A stretch of DNA of 64,000 bases. Source: Paracoccaceae bacterium. Its GTDB lineage: Bacteria > Pseudomonadota > Alphaproteobacteria > Rhodobacterales > Rhodobacteraceae. Made by a program: the position numbers and the translations under genes. Of this stretch, positions 1-7,733 are shown one piece after another. The stretch lies in assembly GCA_024236495.1 (NCBI GenBank), contig JACKKJ010000004.1, forward strand, positions 221,199 through 285,198, given 5' to 3'. A model generated the notes under the pieces. The model did not search any database, was not told the DNA's origin, and saw nothing but the letters and a program-made list of their open reading frames with translations. The stretch's first letter is position 1, and the number at the start of each line of letters is the position of its first letter.

Positions 1-640
1 CCATCTCGGCCGCCATCAACTCGGTCCGGCCGACTTCGCCGGTGGCGAACTTCTGGCGGACCTTGGACTTTTCGTCGTTGGGCAGGCCGGAGGTCATCGG
101 CCCGGCAGGCACGAAGACCGCCGGGATATGGCCGAAGGTCGCCGCCGCCATGATCAGCCCCGGCACGATCTTGTCGCAGATGCCAAGAAAAAGGGCCGCG
201 TCATAGCAGTTGTGGCTGAGCGCCACGCCCGCCGACAGCGCGATGACGTCGCGGGAAAAAAGCGAAAGCTCCATCCCCGGCTGGCCCTGGGTGACGCCGT
301 CGCACATCGCCGGCACCCCGCCCGCGACCTGCGCGGTGGCCCCGGCGCGGCGGGCGGCGGCGCGGATCCGTTCGGGGTAATGTTCATAGGGCTGGTGGGC
401 CGACAGCATGTCGTTGTAGGCGGTGACGATGCCGATATTGGGTTGCCGTCCCCCGGCCAGCGCGCCCTTGTCGCCGCCCATCGCCGCATAGGCATGGGCC
501 TGGTTGCCGCAGCTCAGGTGCGCGCGCGCAGGGCCGTCTTCGGCCGCACGGGCCATCCGATCCAGATAGGCTGCGCGCGGGCCTGCGGATCGGGTGCGGA
601 TACGGTCGGTGACGGCGGCAATCACGGGATGAAGCGGCAT
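1..640 (-). CDS. edd: 6-phosphogluconate dehydratase, N-terminal part (cut by window edge)
   Basis: Dehydrates 6-phosphogluconate to 2-keto-3-deoxy-6-phosphogluconate in the Entner-Doudoroff pathway. About 213 residues are visible from an ATG at 638-640; the 3' part lies outside the window. The protein begins MPLHPVIAAV and shows the IlvD/Edd family pattern: LSCGNQAH (Cys44), an AMCDGVTQGQ segment (Cys113) and GICDKIVPG (Cys155), cysteines of the type that hold the iron-sulfur cluster. The start and the HPVIAAVTDRI N-terminus separate Edd from IlvD, which usually begins differently. A perfect 12-bp palindrome lies about 42 bp upstream and is probably its operator. A paralogue, the sugar-acid dehydratase at 37.0-38.8 kb, belongs to the same superfamily but to another pathway. 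Identification is firm. Confidence 0.93.
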   Translation of the reverse strand, partial: MPLHPVIAAVTDRIRTRSAGPRAAYLDRMARAAEDGPARAHLSCGNQAHAYAAMGGDKGALAGGRQPNIGIVTAYNDMLSAHQPYEHYPERIRAAARRAGATAQVAGGVPAMCDGVTQGQPGMELSLFSRDVIALSAGVALSHNCYDAALFLGICDKIVPGLIMAAATFGHIPAVFVPAGPMTSGLPNDEKSKVRQKFATGEVGRTELMAAEM

Positions 641-681
641 CGGGCCCTCTTGGATCGGTCGCGGGGTTCCTAACATAGAAA

Positions 682-693
682 GTTAGCGCTAAC
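682..693. promoter_or_regulatory. Palindromic operator upstream of edd
   Basis: GTTAGCGCTAAC is a perfect 12-bp palindrome 42 bp upstream of the edd start codon. Its form (central CG, TTAGCGCTAA core) is that of LacI/GalR-family sites, which often control sugar-catabolic genes in alphaproteobacteria. The regulator itself is not in the window. That it represses edd is inferred from position. Confidence 0.6.
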
Positions 694-905
694 AACGATG
701 GAATCAGCCCGGTCCCGGGCGCCCCCCGAGGGGCGACGCCCGGCCGGTCCTGGCCAAGCCTAGCATGCCCGCGACCGTAGGGCGGGGTCAAATCGGCACA
801 GGTCCGGTCGCCGTAAGGATACGAAGACGCGCCCTTCCACCTTGCCCGCTCAGGCGGTAAGGGAGGACCAGACCCACCGGACCGCAACAACACCGGACGC
901 TTCTC

Positions 906-2105
906 ATGACCGACAGCCCCCTTCCGATCGTCCGCCTGCGGCCCAAGGCCGAGGCCCGCGCCATACGCCACGGTTTCCCCTGGGTCTATGCCGACGAACT
1001 GGTGACCGACCGGCGGACATCGAAGATTGCGCCGGGGGCCTTCGCGGTCCTTGAGGATGCCGAACGCCGCCCGCTCGGGCTTGTCACCGTCAATGTGCAG
1101 TCGAAGATCATCGCGCGGATGATGGACCGCGACCCGGGTGCGGCAATCGACCGGGGCTGGCTTTGCGCGCGCATCGCCCGTGCGGCGGCCCTGCGCGACC
1201 GGCTTTACGACGCGCCCTTCTACCGGCTCGTCCATGCCGAGGCCGACGGGCTGCCCGGCGTGGTAATCGACCGCTTCGGCGACGCCGCGGTGATCCAGCC
1301 GAACGCCGCCTGGGCGGAGGCGATGATCGGCGATCTGGCCGCCGCGCTGGCCGAGGTGACGGGGGTGACGCGGATCGTCAAGAACGGCACCGGCCGGTCG
1401 CGCGGGCTGGAGGGGCTGGCGGAGGAGACGGCGGTGCTTTCCGGCGGGCTGGAGGCACCTGTTCCGGTTCCGATGAACGGCGCGACCTACATGGCCGACC
1501 TTCTGGGCGGTCAGAAGACCGGGCTTTTCTACGACCAGCGTCCGAACCACGCCTTCGCGCAGCGCCTTGCGAAGGGCGCCCGCGTTCTCGACGTCTTCGC
1601 CCATGTCGGGGGGTTTTCGCTGGCGGCGCTGGCGGGCGGTGCCGACGCCGCGCTGGCCGTCGATTCTTCCGCCCCGGCGCTTGCCCTGGCCGAGGAGGGC
1701 GCGCGGGCGGCGGGCGTGGCCGGGCGCTTCGCCACCCGTCAGGGCGATGCCTTCGCGGTGATGGAGGCGCTGGCGGCGGAAGGGCGGAGCTTCGACCTCG
1801 TCGTCTGCGACCCGCCCGCCTTCGCGCCCTCGAAACCGGCGCTTGAGGCCGGCCTGCGCGCCTATGAGCGCGTCGCGCGCCTGGCCGCGCCCCTGGTCGC
1901 GCCGGGGGGCTACCTGGGGCTTTGTTCCTGTTCGCACGCGGCGGACCTGACGCAGTTCCGCAACGCCTCGGCCCGCGGGATCGGGCGCGGCGGGCGGCGC
2001 GGGCAGCTTCTGCACACGGGCTATGCCGGACCCGACCACCCGATGCTGCCGCAACTGGCGGAATCGGGCTACCTCAAGGCATTGTTCTTCCGGCTCGACG
2101 GATGA
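906..2105 (+). CDS. rlmI: Class I SAM-dependent rRNA methyltransferase, RlmI-like
   Basis: Predicted to methylate a cytosine of 23S rRNA (RlmI family, m5C1962 in E. coli). The 399 residues comprise an N-terminal PUA RNA-binding domain (about 1-80, with the HGFPWVYADEL motif) and a C-terminal Rossmann methyltransferase. SAM motif I is VLDVFAHVGGFSL at about residue 226, the catalytic-site motif is CDPPAFAPSK near 300, and CSCSHAA lies near 340. Full length for the family, with no frameshift. The stop overlaps the start of the PIN-domain gene by 4 nt, so the two are probably translationally coupled. The exact target base cannot be read from the sequence. Confidence 0.88.
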   Translation: MTDSPLPIVRLRPKAEARAIRHGFPWVYADELVTDRRTSKIAPGAFAVLEDAERRPLGLVTVNVQSKIIARMMDRDPGAAIDRGWLCARIARAAALRDRLYDAPFYRLVHAEADGLPGVVIDRFGDAAVIQPNAAWAEAMIGDLAAALAEVTGVTRIVKNGTGRSRGLEGLAEETAVLSGGLEAPVPVPMNGATYMADLLGGQKTGLFYDQRPNHAFAQRLAKGARVLDVFAHVGGFSLAALAGGADAALAVDSSAPALALAEEGARAAGVAGRFATRQGDAFAVMEALAAEGRSFDLVVCDPPAFAPSKPALEAGLRAYERVARLAAPLVAPGGYLGLCSCSHAADLTQFRNASARGIGRGGRRGQLLHTGYAGPDHPMLPQLAESGYLKALFFRLDG

Positions 2106-2650
2106 AGGCGCTTCTGGACGCCTGCGTCCTTTACCCCACCGTCCTGCGCGAGATTCTGACCGGCGTCGCGGGACAGGGGCTTTACACCCCCCTCTGGTCC
2201 GACCGCATCCTTGAGGAGTGGGCGCGCGCCACCCGCAAGCTCGGCCCCGGTGCCGAGGAGATCGCACGAGGGGAAATCGCGGCACTGCGCGCGACCTTTC
2301 CCGGGGCTGCGGTGGCAGAACGCGCGGGGCTGGCCGCGCGGCTTCACCTGCCCGACACCAACGACATCCATGTGCTTGCCGCGGCGATCGCCGGGGGCGC
2401 CGATGCGATCGTGACCTTCAACGCCGCCGATTTCCCGCGCCATACGCTGGCAGAGGAAGGGATCGCGCGGCTCGACCCCGACCGCTTCCTTTTCGAGCTT
2501 TGGCAAAAGGCCCCGGACCAGGTCGCCACGGCGGTCGAACGCGTGCGCGCCCGCGCAGAGGCACTTTCGGGCGAACCGCAACCGTTGCGCGCGCTTCTCA
2601 AACGCGCCAAGCTGCCGCGCCTGGGCAAGGCGCTTGCCGCCGCGGGCTGA
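2102..2650 (+). CDS. PIN-domain protein (RSP_2648 type)
   Basis: A 182-residue PIN-domain protein, a fold of Mg2+-dependent RNases that includes VapC toxins. Acidic residues sit where PIN active sites have them: LLDACVLYP near the N-terminus, LPDTNDIHVLAAA in the middle and TFNAADF further on. It starts with ATG inside the rlmI stop (ATGA overlap). No antitoxin-like small gene lies upstream, and the C-terminal ~50-residue extension is longer than in a typical VapC. It therefore looks more like a chromosomal RNase coupled to an rRNA methyltransferase than half of a toxin-antitoxin pair. Specific function unknown. Confidence 0.75.
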   Translation: MKALLDACVLYPTVLREILTGVAGQGLYTPLWSDRILEEWARATRKLGPGAEEIARGEIAALRATFPGAAVAERAGLAARLHLPDTNDIHVLAAAIAGGADAIVTFNAADFPRHTLAEEGIARLDPDRFLFELWQKAPDQVATAVERVRARAEALSGEPQPLRALLKRAKLPRLGKALAAAG

Positions 2651-2680
2651 TCCCGGCCCGGGTTCGCGGCCCCTGCAATT

Positions 2681-2717
2681 CCCCTTTCAGTCTGGCGCAA
2701 ATACTCCCGCCGGAGGC
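2681..2717. repeat. Dispersed intergenic repeat, copy 1
   Basis: Carries the core CTTTCAGTCTGGCGCAAATA followed by CTCCCGCCGGAGGC. It lies between the convergent PIN and M48 genes. The same core recurs at about 12.54 and 14.25 kb, always on the + strand and next to a GC-rich self-complementary stretch. Confidence 0.7.
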
Positions 2718-2730
2718 TCCCGCAGCCGCC

Positions 2731-3435
2731 TCAGGCGCGTGGGCCGGGTCCTGCAAGGCCCCAGCGCCTTTCGTTCGCCTCGATTGCGGCGATGCGCGCG
2801 TCGGTGTCGGGGTGGCTGGCCAGCCAGACCGGCGGACGCCGCCCCTCTGTCCCGGTCAGCCGGCCGAGCTTGGCGAAAAGCGACTTCTGCGGCCCGGTGC
2901 CGATTCCCGCCTTCACCAGAAGCGCCGAGGCCCATTCGTCGGCCTCGAACTCGTCCTGCCGGCTCAGCCGCGCGGCCAGCAGCCCGGTCAGGAAATTGGC
3001 AAGGTAGAAACCGACCCAGGGCAGGAACCGTCCCAGAACCGCCGACAGCACGACGCGGATCGCGTTCTGGCCCGAGAAGTCGATCATCCGGCGACGCGCA
3101 TGGCCAAGCGCGACATGGCCAAGCTCATGGGCGATGACGCTTGCCATCTCCTCGCCCGTGACCTCGCCCGCGCGGAACTTCTGCAAGAAGCCGCGGGTCA
3201 GGAAGATCCGCCCGTCCGGCGCGGCAAGGCCGTTGACCGGGTCGATCTCATAGACCCGGACCGGCACCTGCCGCACCCCAAGGGGTTCGGCCAGCCGGTC
3301 GATCGCGCGCAAGAGCGCCGGATCGTCCAGAGGGCGGGATCGCGCATCCAGTTCCCGCCGCGTGCGCCAGACGGAAAAGTGGTAAAGGACAAGGCCGTAT
3401 AGGACGGCAAGCAGGATCGGGGCCAGGCGCAGCAT
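2731..3435 (-). CDS. M48 family metalloprotease
   Basis: Zinc metallopeptidase of the M48 (HtpX/Ste24/BepA-like) family, 234 residues. An N-terminal hydrophobic segment (about 3-20) anchors it or exports it. The zinc motif is HELGH at 103-107, with a downstream FEADEWA whose glutamate (about 164) would be the third ligand. A hydrophobic stretch at about 125-155 may be membrane associated. The ATG at 3433-3435 is chosen because upstream in-frame codons run into a repetitive purine-rich tract translating to Pro/Phe/Leu/Cys repeats. It likely degrades damaged envelope proteins; the substrate is unknown. Confidence 0.82.
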   Translation of the reverse strand: MLRLAPILLAVLYGLVLYHFSVWRTRRELDARSRPLDDPALLRAIDRLAEPLGVRQVPVRVYEIDPVNGLAAPDGRIFLTRGFLQKFRAGEVTGEEMASVIAHELGHVALGHARRRMIDFSGQNAIRVVLSAVLGRFLPWVGFYLANFLTGLLAARLSRQDEFEADEWASALLVKAGIGTGPQKSLFAKLGRLTGTEGRRPPVWLASHPDTDARIAAIEANERRWGLAGPGPRA

Positions 3436-3446
3436 CCCCGCAATAT

Positions 3447-3536
3447 GGGGAAGGCGGCGGGCAAAGGGAAGGCGGCGGGGAAAGGGAAGGTGGGGGCAAA
3501 GGAAAGGTGGGGGGCAAAGGAAAGGTGGGGGGCAGC
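3447..3536. repeat. Imperfect 18-nt tandem repeat, purine-rich
   Basis: About five copies of an 18-nt unit close to GGGCAAAGGAAAGGTGGG, strongly purine on the + strand. The first copies carry GGCGGC where later ones have GGTGGG. It occupies the whole gap between the DedA gene (ends 3542) and the M48 gene (starts 3435), so it is the transcribed leader of the latter. The unit is a multiple of three. It is too short and too regular in its spacing to be a CRISPR. Confidence 0.8.
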
Positions 3537-3541
3537 GGCAA

Positions 3542-4135
3542 TCAGGCGCGGTGGCGCATCGCCGCGCGCAGCCAGAGGCCCGCGAGCACCATCGCCGCCG
3601 CACCGCCGACGAGCCCGAGCAGAGACCCGATCAGATCCTCCGCCGCCTGGAGGTTGCCGACGAACAGATGGCCCATGCCGGTGTAAAGCCCGACCCAGAC
3701 CAGTTCGCCCGCCACCCCGGCGGCGGTGAACCGCGCCCAGCCGTGCCCCGCCGCACCGGCGGCAAGGTTCACCCAGGGGCCCGCCGGGCTGACCAGCCAG
3801 CGCGACAGGAACACCGCCGCCAGGAACCCCCGCGCCAGAAGCGCGCGCGCCCGCGCGACCAGTGCCGCGCGCTTGCCCTGCCGTTCGATCCGCGCCAAAA
3901 GCGTCCGCCCGCCGAACCGGCCGATGGCAAAGCCGGTCTGGTCGCCCGCGACCGCACCCGCGAGCGCCGCGCCCATCGCCTGCGACAGTGCGAAATCGCC
4001 GGCGGCGGCAAAACCGCCCGCCGCCAGCATCAGAAGCGACGCGGGCATCGGCACGGCAAGGCAGGACAGATAGGTCGCAAGCGCCAGGATCCACAGCCCG
4101 TAATCGGGCAGAAGCGCCAGAAGCCAGTCGCTCAT
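3542..4135 (-). CDS. DedA family membrane protein
   Basis: A 197-residue integral membrane protein of the DedA/SNARE-associated family (membrane lipid or proton-coupled transport homeostasis). Visible features are several hydrophobic helices, the GDQTGFAIGRFGG segment and the FLSRWLVSPAGPWVNLAAG segment that match the family's re-entrant loops and Arg-containing motif. The start ATG (4133-4135) overlaps the stop of the upstream small gene by 4 nt, so it is in an operon with that gene and the VWA gene. Substrate unknown; a phospholipid-related role is inferred from the family. Confidence 0.8.
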   Translation of the reverse strand: MSDWLLALLPDYGLWILALATYLSCLAVPMPASLLMLAAGGFAAAGDFALSQAMGAALAGAVAGDQTGFAIGRFGGRTLLARIERQGKRAALVARARALLARGFLAAVFLSRWLVSPAGPWVNLAAGAAGHGWARFTAAGVAGELVWVGLYTGMGHLFVGNLQAAEDLIGSLLGLVGGAAAMVLAGLWLRAAMRHRA

Positions 4136-4479
4136 TTCCCAGCCCCGGCCCCGGCGGCAAGGAAGGCCGCGACCTCGTTCAGCAGCGTTTCGACCGGAAT
4201 GCCCCGCGCCCCGGCGATCTCGGCCAGCGTCAGATGGGTGTCCGGGCCGGGCTCGAGGCCCAGGTGACGGGAAAGATCCTCGCGCGGGACATGCCAGCTG
4301 CGGGCGATGTAGCCGGGTGTCATCCAGCCGTCGGGCGTTTGCTGGCGATGCGCCGGATCGGACCAGTAGAGGGTGAAGACGACAAGGCGGGCGGCAAAGA
4401 ACAGGGCAACGGCCGCACCGCCCACGAAGACAAGAAGTGGCAGCCGGTGTTCGCGCCACAGATGCGCCAGCGCCCTCAT
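4132..4479 (-). CDS. Small single-pass membrane protein, unknown function
   Basis: 115 residues with one clear transmembrane segment (about 13-31, LLVFVGGAAVALFFAARLV) and a soluble C-terminal part containing GWMTPGYIARSWHVP and an EIAGARGIPVETLLNEVAAFL helix. It overlaps its neighbours on both sides by ATGA junctions (VWA gene upstream, DedA gene downstream), so it is very probably expressed and translationally coupled. I do not recognise a named family. The last helix with its IPVETLL turn resembles a small helix-turn-helix, but this is a guess. Confidence 0.7.
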   Translation of the reverse strand: MRALAHLWREHRLPLLVFVGGAAVALFFAARLVVFTLYWSDPAHRQQTPDGWMTPGYIARSWHVPREDLSRHLGLEPGPDTHLTLAEIAGARGIPVETLLNEVAAFLAAGAGAGK

Positions 4480-5657
4480 GTCAGCGCCTTGACCGCCCGC
4501 CCGATCCCGTCGAGCGTCAGGGGAAACATCGCGCCCTCGAAGATGCGCCGGATCATGCCCACCGATTGCGTATGCGGCCAGTAGCGTTCGGGCAGGGGGT
4601 TCAGCCAGACGTTGCCGGGCCATTGCGCGCGGGCGCGTTCAAGCCAGACCTGCCCCGCCTCGGCGTTCCAGTGTTCGTTGGCGCCGCCCGGATGCGCGAT
4701 CTCGTAGGGCGACATCGAGGCATCGCCGACGAAGATCGCCTTGTAGTCGGAGCCGTAGGTGCGCAGCACCTCCGGGGTCGGGGTCTGGCGGTCCCAGCGG
4801 CGGTGGTTGTCGCGCCAGACGCCTTCGTAAAGGCAGTTGTGGAAGTAGTAATACTCCAGGTGCTTGAACTCGGCCCGCGCGGCGCTGAACAGTTCCTCCA
4901 CCACCCGGACATGCGGGTCCATCGAACCGCCGACATCGAGGAACAGCAGCACCTTCACCGCGTTGTGCCGCTCTGGCCGGGTCTTGACGTCGAGATAGCC
5001 GTGTTCGGCAGTGGCGCGGATCGTGCCGGGCAGGTCCAATTCCTCTGCCGCGCCGGTCCGGGCCCAGCGACGCAGCCGTTTCAGCGCCACCTTGATGTTG
5101 CGGGTGCCCAGTTCGACCTGATCGTCGAGATTGCGGAAGTCGCGCTTGTCCCAGACCTTGACCGCGCGCTGGTTGCGGCTTTCCTTCTGGCCGATCCGAA
5201 CCCCTTCGGGGTTGTAGCCGTAGGCCCCGAAGGGCGAGGTTCCGGCGGTCCCGATCCACTTCGATCCGCCCTGATGGCGCCCCTTCTGCTCCTCAAGGCG
5301 TTTCCTGAGCGTTTCCATAAGCTTGTCGAAGCCTCCCAAAGCTTCGATCTGGGACTTCTCGGCGCTTGTGAGGGTGCGTTCCAGAAGTTTTTCGAGCCAC
5401 TCGGCGGGCAGGTCGATGGCTTCCAGGACCGCCTCGGCGCTGATCGCCTCGATGCCCTTGAACGCCTCGGCGAAGGCCCGGTCGAAGCGGTCCAGATGGC
5501 GTTCGTCCTTCACCATCGCGGTGCGGGCGAGGTAGTAGAAGGTTTCGACCTCGTAGGTGGCAAGTCCCGCTGCCAGCCCTTCGAGAAACCCGAGGTATTC
5601 GCGCAGGGATACCGGGATGCCGGTCCTGCGCAGGGTTTCGAAGAAGGGCAGGAACAT
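4476..5657 (-). CDS. VWA-domain protein (CoxE-like)
   Basis: A 393-residue von Willebrand factor A-domain protein of the CoxE/YehP type. The C-terminal half holds a MIDAS-like motif, LLFLDVGGSMD, with Asp241 and Ser245. The N-terminal half is helical and contains a charged linker (about 115-170). Such proteins pair with MoxR-family AAA+ ATPases to remodel or insert cofactors into partner enzymes; a MoxR ATPase is encoded 2 kb upstream on the same strand. The ATG at 5655-5657 is chosen because it begins the conserved MFLPFFETLRR. It overlaps the next small gene by 4 nt. The client enzyme is not evident here. Confidence 0.85.
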   Translation of the reverse strand: MFLPFFETLRRTGIPVSLREYLGFLEGLAAGLATYEVETFYYLARTAMVKDERHLDRFDRAFAEAFKGIEAISAEAVLEAIDLPAEWLEKLLERTLTSAEKSQIEALGGFDKLMETLRKRLEEQKGRHQGGSKWIGTAGTSPFGAYGYNPEGVRIGQKESRNQRAVKVWDKRDFRNLDDQVELGTRNIKVALKRLRRWARTGAAEELDLPGTIRATAEHGYLDVKTRPERHNAVKVLLFLDVGGSMDPHVRVVEELFSAARAEFKHLEYYYFHNCLYEGVWRDNHRRWDRQTPTPEVLRTYGSDYKAIFVGDASMSPYEIAHPGGANEHWNAEAGQVWLERARAQWPGNVWLNPLPERYWPHTQSVGMIRRIFEGAMFPLTLDGIGRAVKALT

Positions 5658-5659
5658 GG

Positions 5660-5827
5660 TCAGACCATTCGGTCGATCATCAGCGTCACGAAAAGGCCGG
5701 CGATCCCGAAAAGGATAGCATGGACAAGGGCATACTGCCATTTGTCAAAGCTGTTCCCGCCCCGGCGGCGGGCCCGGATCCAGCCCAGGGCGGCCCCGAG
5801 GACCAGTCCCGCGACGATGATGATCAT
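5660..5827 (-). CDS. 55-residue membrane protein
   Basis: A 55-residue gene starting MIIIVAGLVLGAALGWI and ending FVTLMIDRMV, with two hydrophobic segments (about 1-17 and 35-50) around a basic RARRRGG loop. Its ATG overlaps the stop of the DUF2927 gene (ATGA at 5824-5827), and its own stop is 2 nt before the VWA start. This packing, rather than homology, argues that it is real. It probably forms a helical hairpin in the inner membrane. Function unknown. Confidence 0.7.
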   Translation of the reverse strand: MIIIVAGLVLGAALGWIRARRRGGNSFDKWQYALVHAILFGIAGLFVTLMIDRMV

Positions 5828-7194
5828 TGCTGCGTTACCTCTGCCAGTCGTTCAAGCGATCGGAAGCTCGCATCGAAATTCGCGATCTCCTCGACCGAGC
5901 CGAAGCCATAGCGCGCCCAGCCAAGACTGTCGAGCCGCGCGGCATCCGCCTCGGCGCCGCGGCCAAGCAGGCGCAGCGCGGCGGCCTCGGTGCGTTGCAG
6001 CTCGGCCAGAAGGGCGGCGTTTTGGGCGCGGCGCGCGGCCGGCATCGCGGCGCGCGCGATCTGGATCGCCGCCGGAGCGTCGCCCCGGCTGAGCGCGAAG
6101 GTCGCCAGCGGCAGATCGACCTGGGCGCGCTGGATCTCGGCGCCGGGGATCGCGTCGAACGCGGCGCGGGCGCCGAGATAGGCGGCCTGGGCCGCCGTCG
6201 CGTCGCGCGACTGGATCAGCCGGCCGAAGGCATAAAGCGCGAAGCCCGCCCGTTCGTCGCGCCAGCCGCGGGATCGAACAATGTCCACCGCGCGGGCGGC
6301 GGCACTGCGCCGGGCCGAGGGCGACCCGCGGGGGCCAAGTGCCGCCTCGACCGCGCGCACGAAGACGCGGGGCGTCGGGTCCACAGGCGGCCCGGCAGGG
6401 CGTTCGCCGGCCGGGTTCAGCCGCGCGAATATCGCCGGCAGGCGGGCGGCGACGGCGGCGCGGGTCATGCCGCTCGCGAGGTCGGGCGCGTAGTGGACGC
6501 GCAGCATCAGCATGTCGAAGCCGGTCAGGACGGTGTGGAAATTGTCGTCGTTGAAGACCGAATCCGGCAGCTCGTAGAGGTCGTTGAGCGGGCCAAGCGC
6601 CTGGGCGATTTCCTCGTGCAGGCAGTCGCGGATCTCTTGCGGGGCGGTGTCGTTGGGGATGAAGACGGCGACCCGATCACGGCGGGTCAGCCGCGCCCAG
6701 TCGGTCTCGGGCGAACGCGCAAGCGTGCGGTATTCCTGCCAGGAGGAAACGCCCGGTTCGACGAAGCAGGCCGCCTGCGGCACCTGCGCCTGCATGACCC
6801 GGCGCGGCAGGAATTCGACAGTGATCGCGGCAGGGCCGTCGGTGCGGAAGATGTCGATATCCGCCTCGGAACGCAGCCGCGTCAGCAGACGGCCGAGGTC
6901 GGCACCCGCCGTCGGCGGCACCGCGCCGGTCATCGCCACCGACACCGGCCCCTCGAAGCGGGTCAGGACCGGAAGGTCTTCGCCGGTTTCCAGCCGGAAC
7001 GACAGGTCCAGGAAATTGCGCGCCATTTCGCCGTTCGGGCGAAGCGGCCGCTGTGGCGGGGTCTGGGCAAAGACGCGCATCGCCGGAAGATCGGCCAAGG
7101 GCGCGCGCGCGGCATTCGGCGCGGTCGGGGCCGGGGGGACGGCGCAGGCCGCAAGAAGCGCCAGGAACGCGAACGGGGCGAAGGCGGCGCGCAT
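5824..7194 (-). CDS. DUF2927 lipoprotein
   Basis: 456 residues. A signal peptide ends in a lipobox (LAAC, Cys17), so the mature protein is probably a lipoprotein. A DUF2927 domain follows, covering roughly residues 55-245: NFLDLSFRLETGED at its start, then PQAACFV, and a conserved DCLHEEIAQALGPLNDLY motif whose His-Glu-Glu resembles a protease-like site. The C-terminal ~200 residues are Ala/Arg-rich helices that look like TPR-type repeats. Its start overlaps the acetyltransferase stop by 1 nt. Function unknown; the HEE motif suggests, but does not prove, a metallopeptidase fold. Confidence 0.78.
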   Translation of the reverse strand: MRAAFAPFAFLALLAACAVPPAPTAPNAARAPLADLPAMRVFAQTPPQRPLRPNGEMARNFLDLSFRLETGEDLPVLTRFEGPVSVAMTGAVPPTAGADLGRLLTRLRSEADIDIFRTDGPAAITVEFLPRRVMQAQVPQAACFVEPGVSSWQEYRTLARSPETDWARLTRRDRVAVFIPNDTAPQEIRDCLHEEIAQALGPLNDLYELPDSVFNDDNFHTVLTGFDMLMLRVHYAPDLASGMTRAAVAARLPAIFARLNPAGERPAGPPVDPTPRVFVRAVEAALGPRGSPSARRSAAARAVDIVRSRGWRDERAGFALYAFGRLIQSRDATAAQAAYLGARAAFDAIPGAEIQRAQVDLPLATFALSRGDAPAAIQIARAAMPAARRAQNAALLAELQRTEAAALRLLGRGAEADAARLDSLGWARYGFGSVEEIANFDASFRSLERLAEVTQQ

Positions 7195-7643
7195 CAGGGC
7201 CGGTTGTATTCGATGAACGGGGTCTTGACCCCGATGCGGTCGTAAAGGCGCCGCGCCCTGTGGTTGAAGTCCTGCGTCATCCAGTAGACCGAGGCCGCGC
7301 CATGGGCATCTGCCGCGCCATAGACCGCCTCGATCAGGGCGCGCCCGATGCCGGTGCCGCGCACATCCGGGTCGGCGTACAGGTCTTGCAGATAGCAGGT
7401 GTCGGCGACCGACCAGCAACTGCGGTGAAAAAGGTAGTGGGCAAGCCCGACCGGCCTGTGGCCCAGAAGCGCGAGGAAGCCGCGATATTCGCCGGGCGCA
7501 CCCGAGGTCAGGCGGGCGAAGGTGGCCGCGTAGACATCCTCGGGCAGGGTGGTTTCGTAGAAGACGAGGTAGTCATGCCACAGCCGGCGCCATTCGGGGG
7601 CGTCGGCCGGTTCGATCGCGCGGATCGTCAACTGCGGTGTCAT
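7194..7643 (-). CDS. GNAT family N-acetyltransferase
   Basis: 149-residue GCN5-related acetyltransferase. The acetyl-CoA binding motif A is visible as LYADPDVRGTGIGRALIEAV, after a CYLQDLY beta-strand. The N-terminus MTPQLTIRAIEPADAPEWRRLW is typical of stand-alone GNATs. The substrate (small amine or protein) cannot be told. It is the first gene of the run that continues into the DUF2927 lipoprotein, overlapping it by 1 nt, and it is separated from the MoxR gene by about 90 nt. Confidence 0.82.
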   Translation of the reverse strand: MTPQLTIRAIEPADAPEWRRLWHDYLVFYETTLPEDVYAATFARLTSGAPGEYRGFLALLGHRPVGLAHYLFHRSCWSVADTCYLQDLYADPDVRGTGIGRALIEAVYGAADAHGAASVYWMTQDFNHRARRLYDRIGVKTPFIEYNRP

Positions 7644-7733
7644 CGAGTCCTCCGGGTGGGGCGACGCTAGCCTGTCGCGGCGGCAGGTGCAATTTCACAT
7701 CCTCGGTGTCGGCGGAGTTTGGCGGGGCCGGCG

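Noticed and set aside
384..2285. Long open frames antisense to rlmI, argS, plsX and many other genes.
   Set aside because: They are by-products of high GC codon usage: composition, lack of motifs and overlap with well-identified genes show they are not coding.
2102..2650. VapBC toxin-antitoxin system.
   Set aside because: No antitoxin gene precedes the PIN gene; it overlaps rlmI instead, and it carries a C-terminal extension.
3447..3536. Repeated 18-nt units as a CRISPR array.
   Set aside because: The units are contiguous without spacers, imperfect, and no cas gene is near.
3436..3603. An N-terminal extension of the M48 protease by about 56 residues.
   Set aside because: It would translate the tandem repeat and part of the DedA gene's 3' end into a Pro/Cys-rich stretch unlike any M48 N-terminus; the ATG at 3433-3435 starts a normal signal/anchor.
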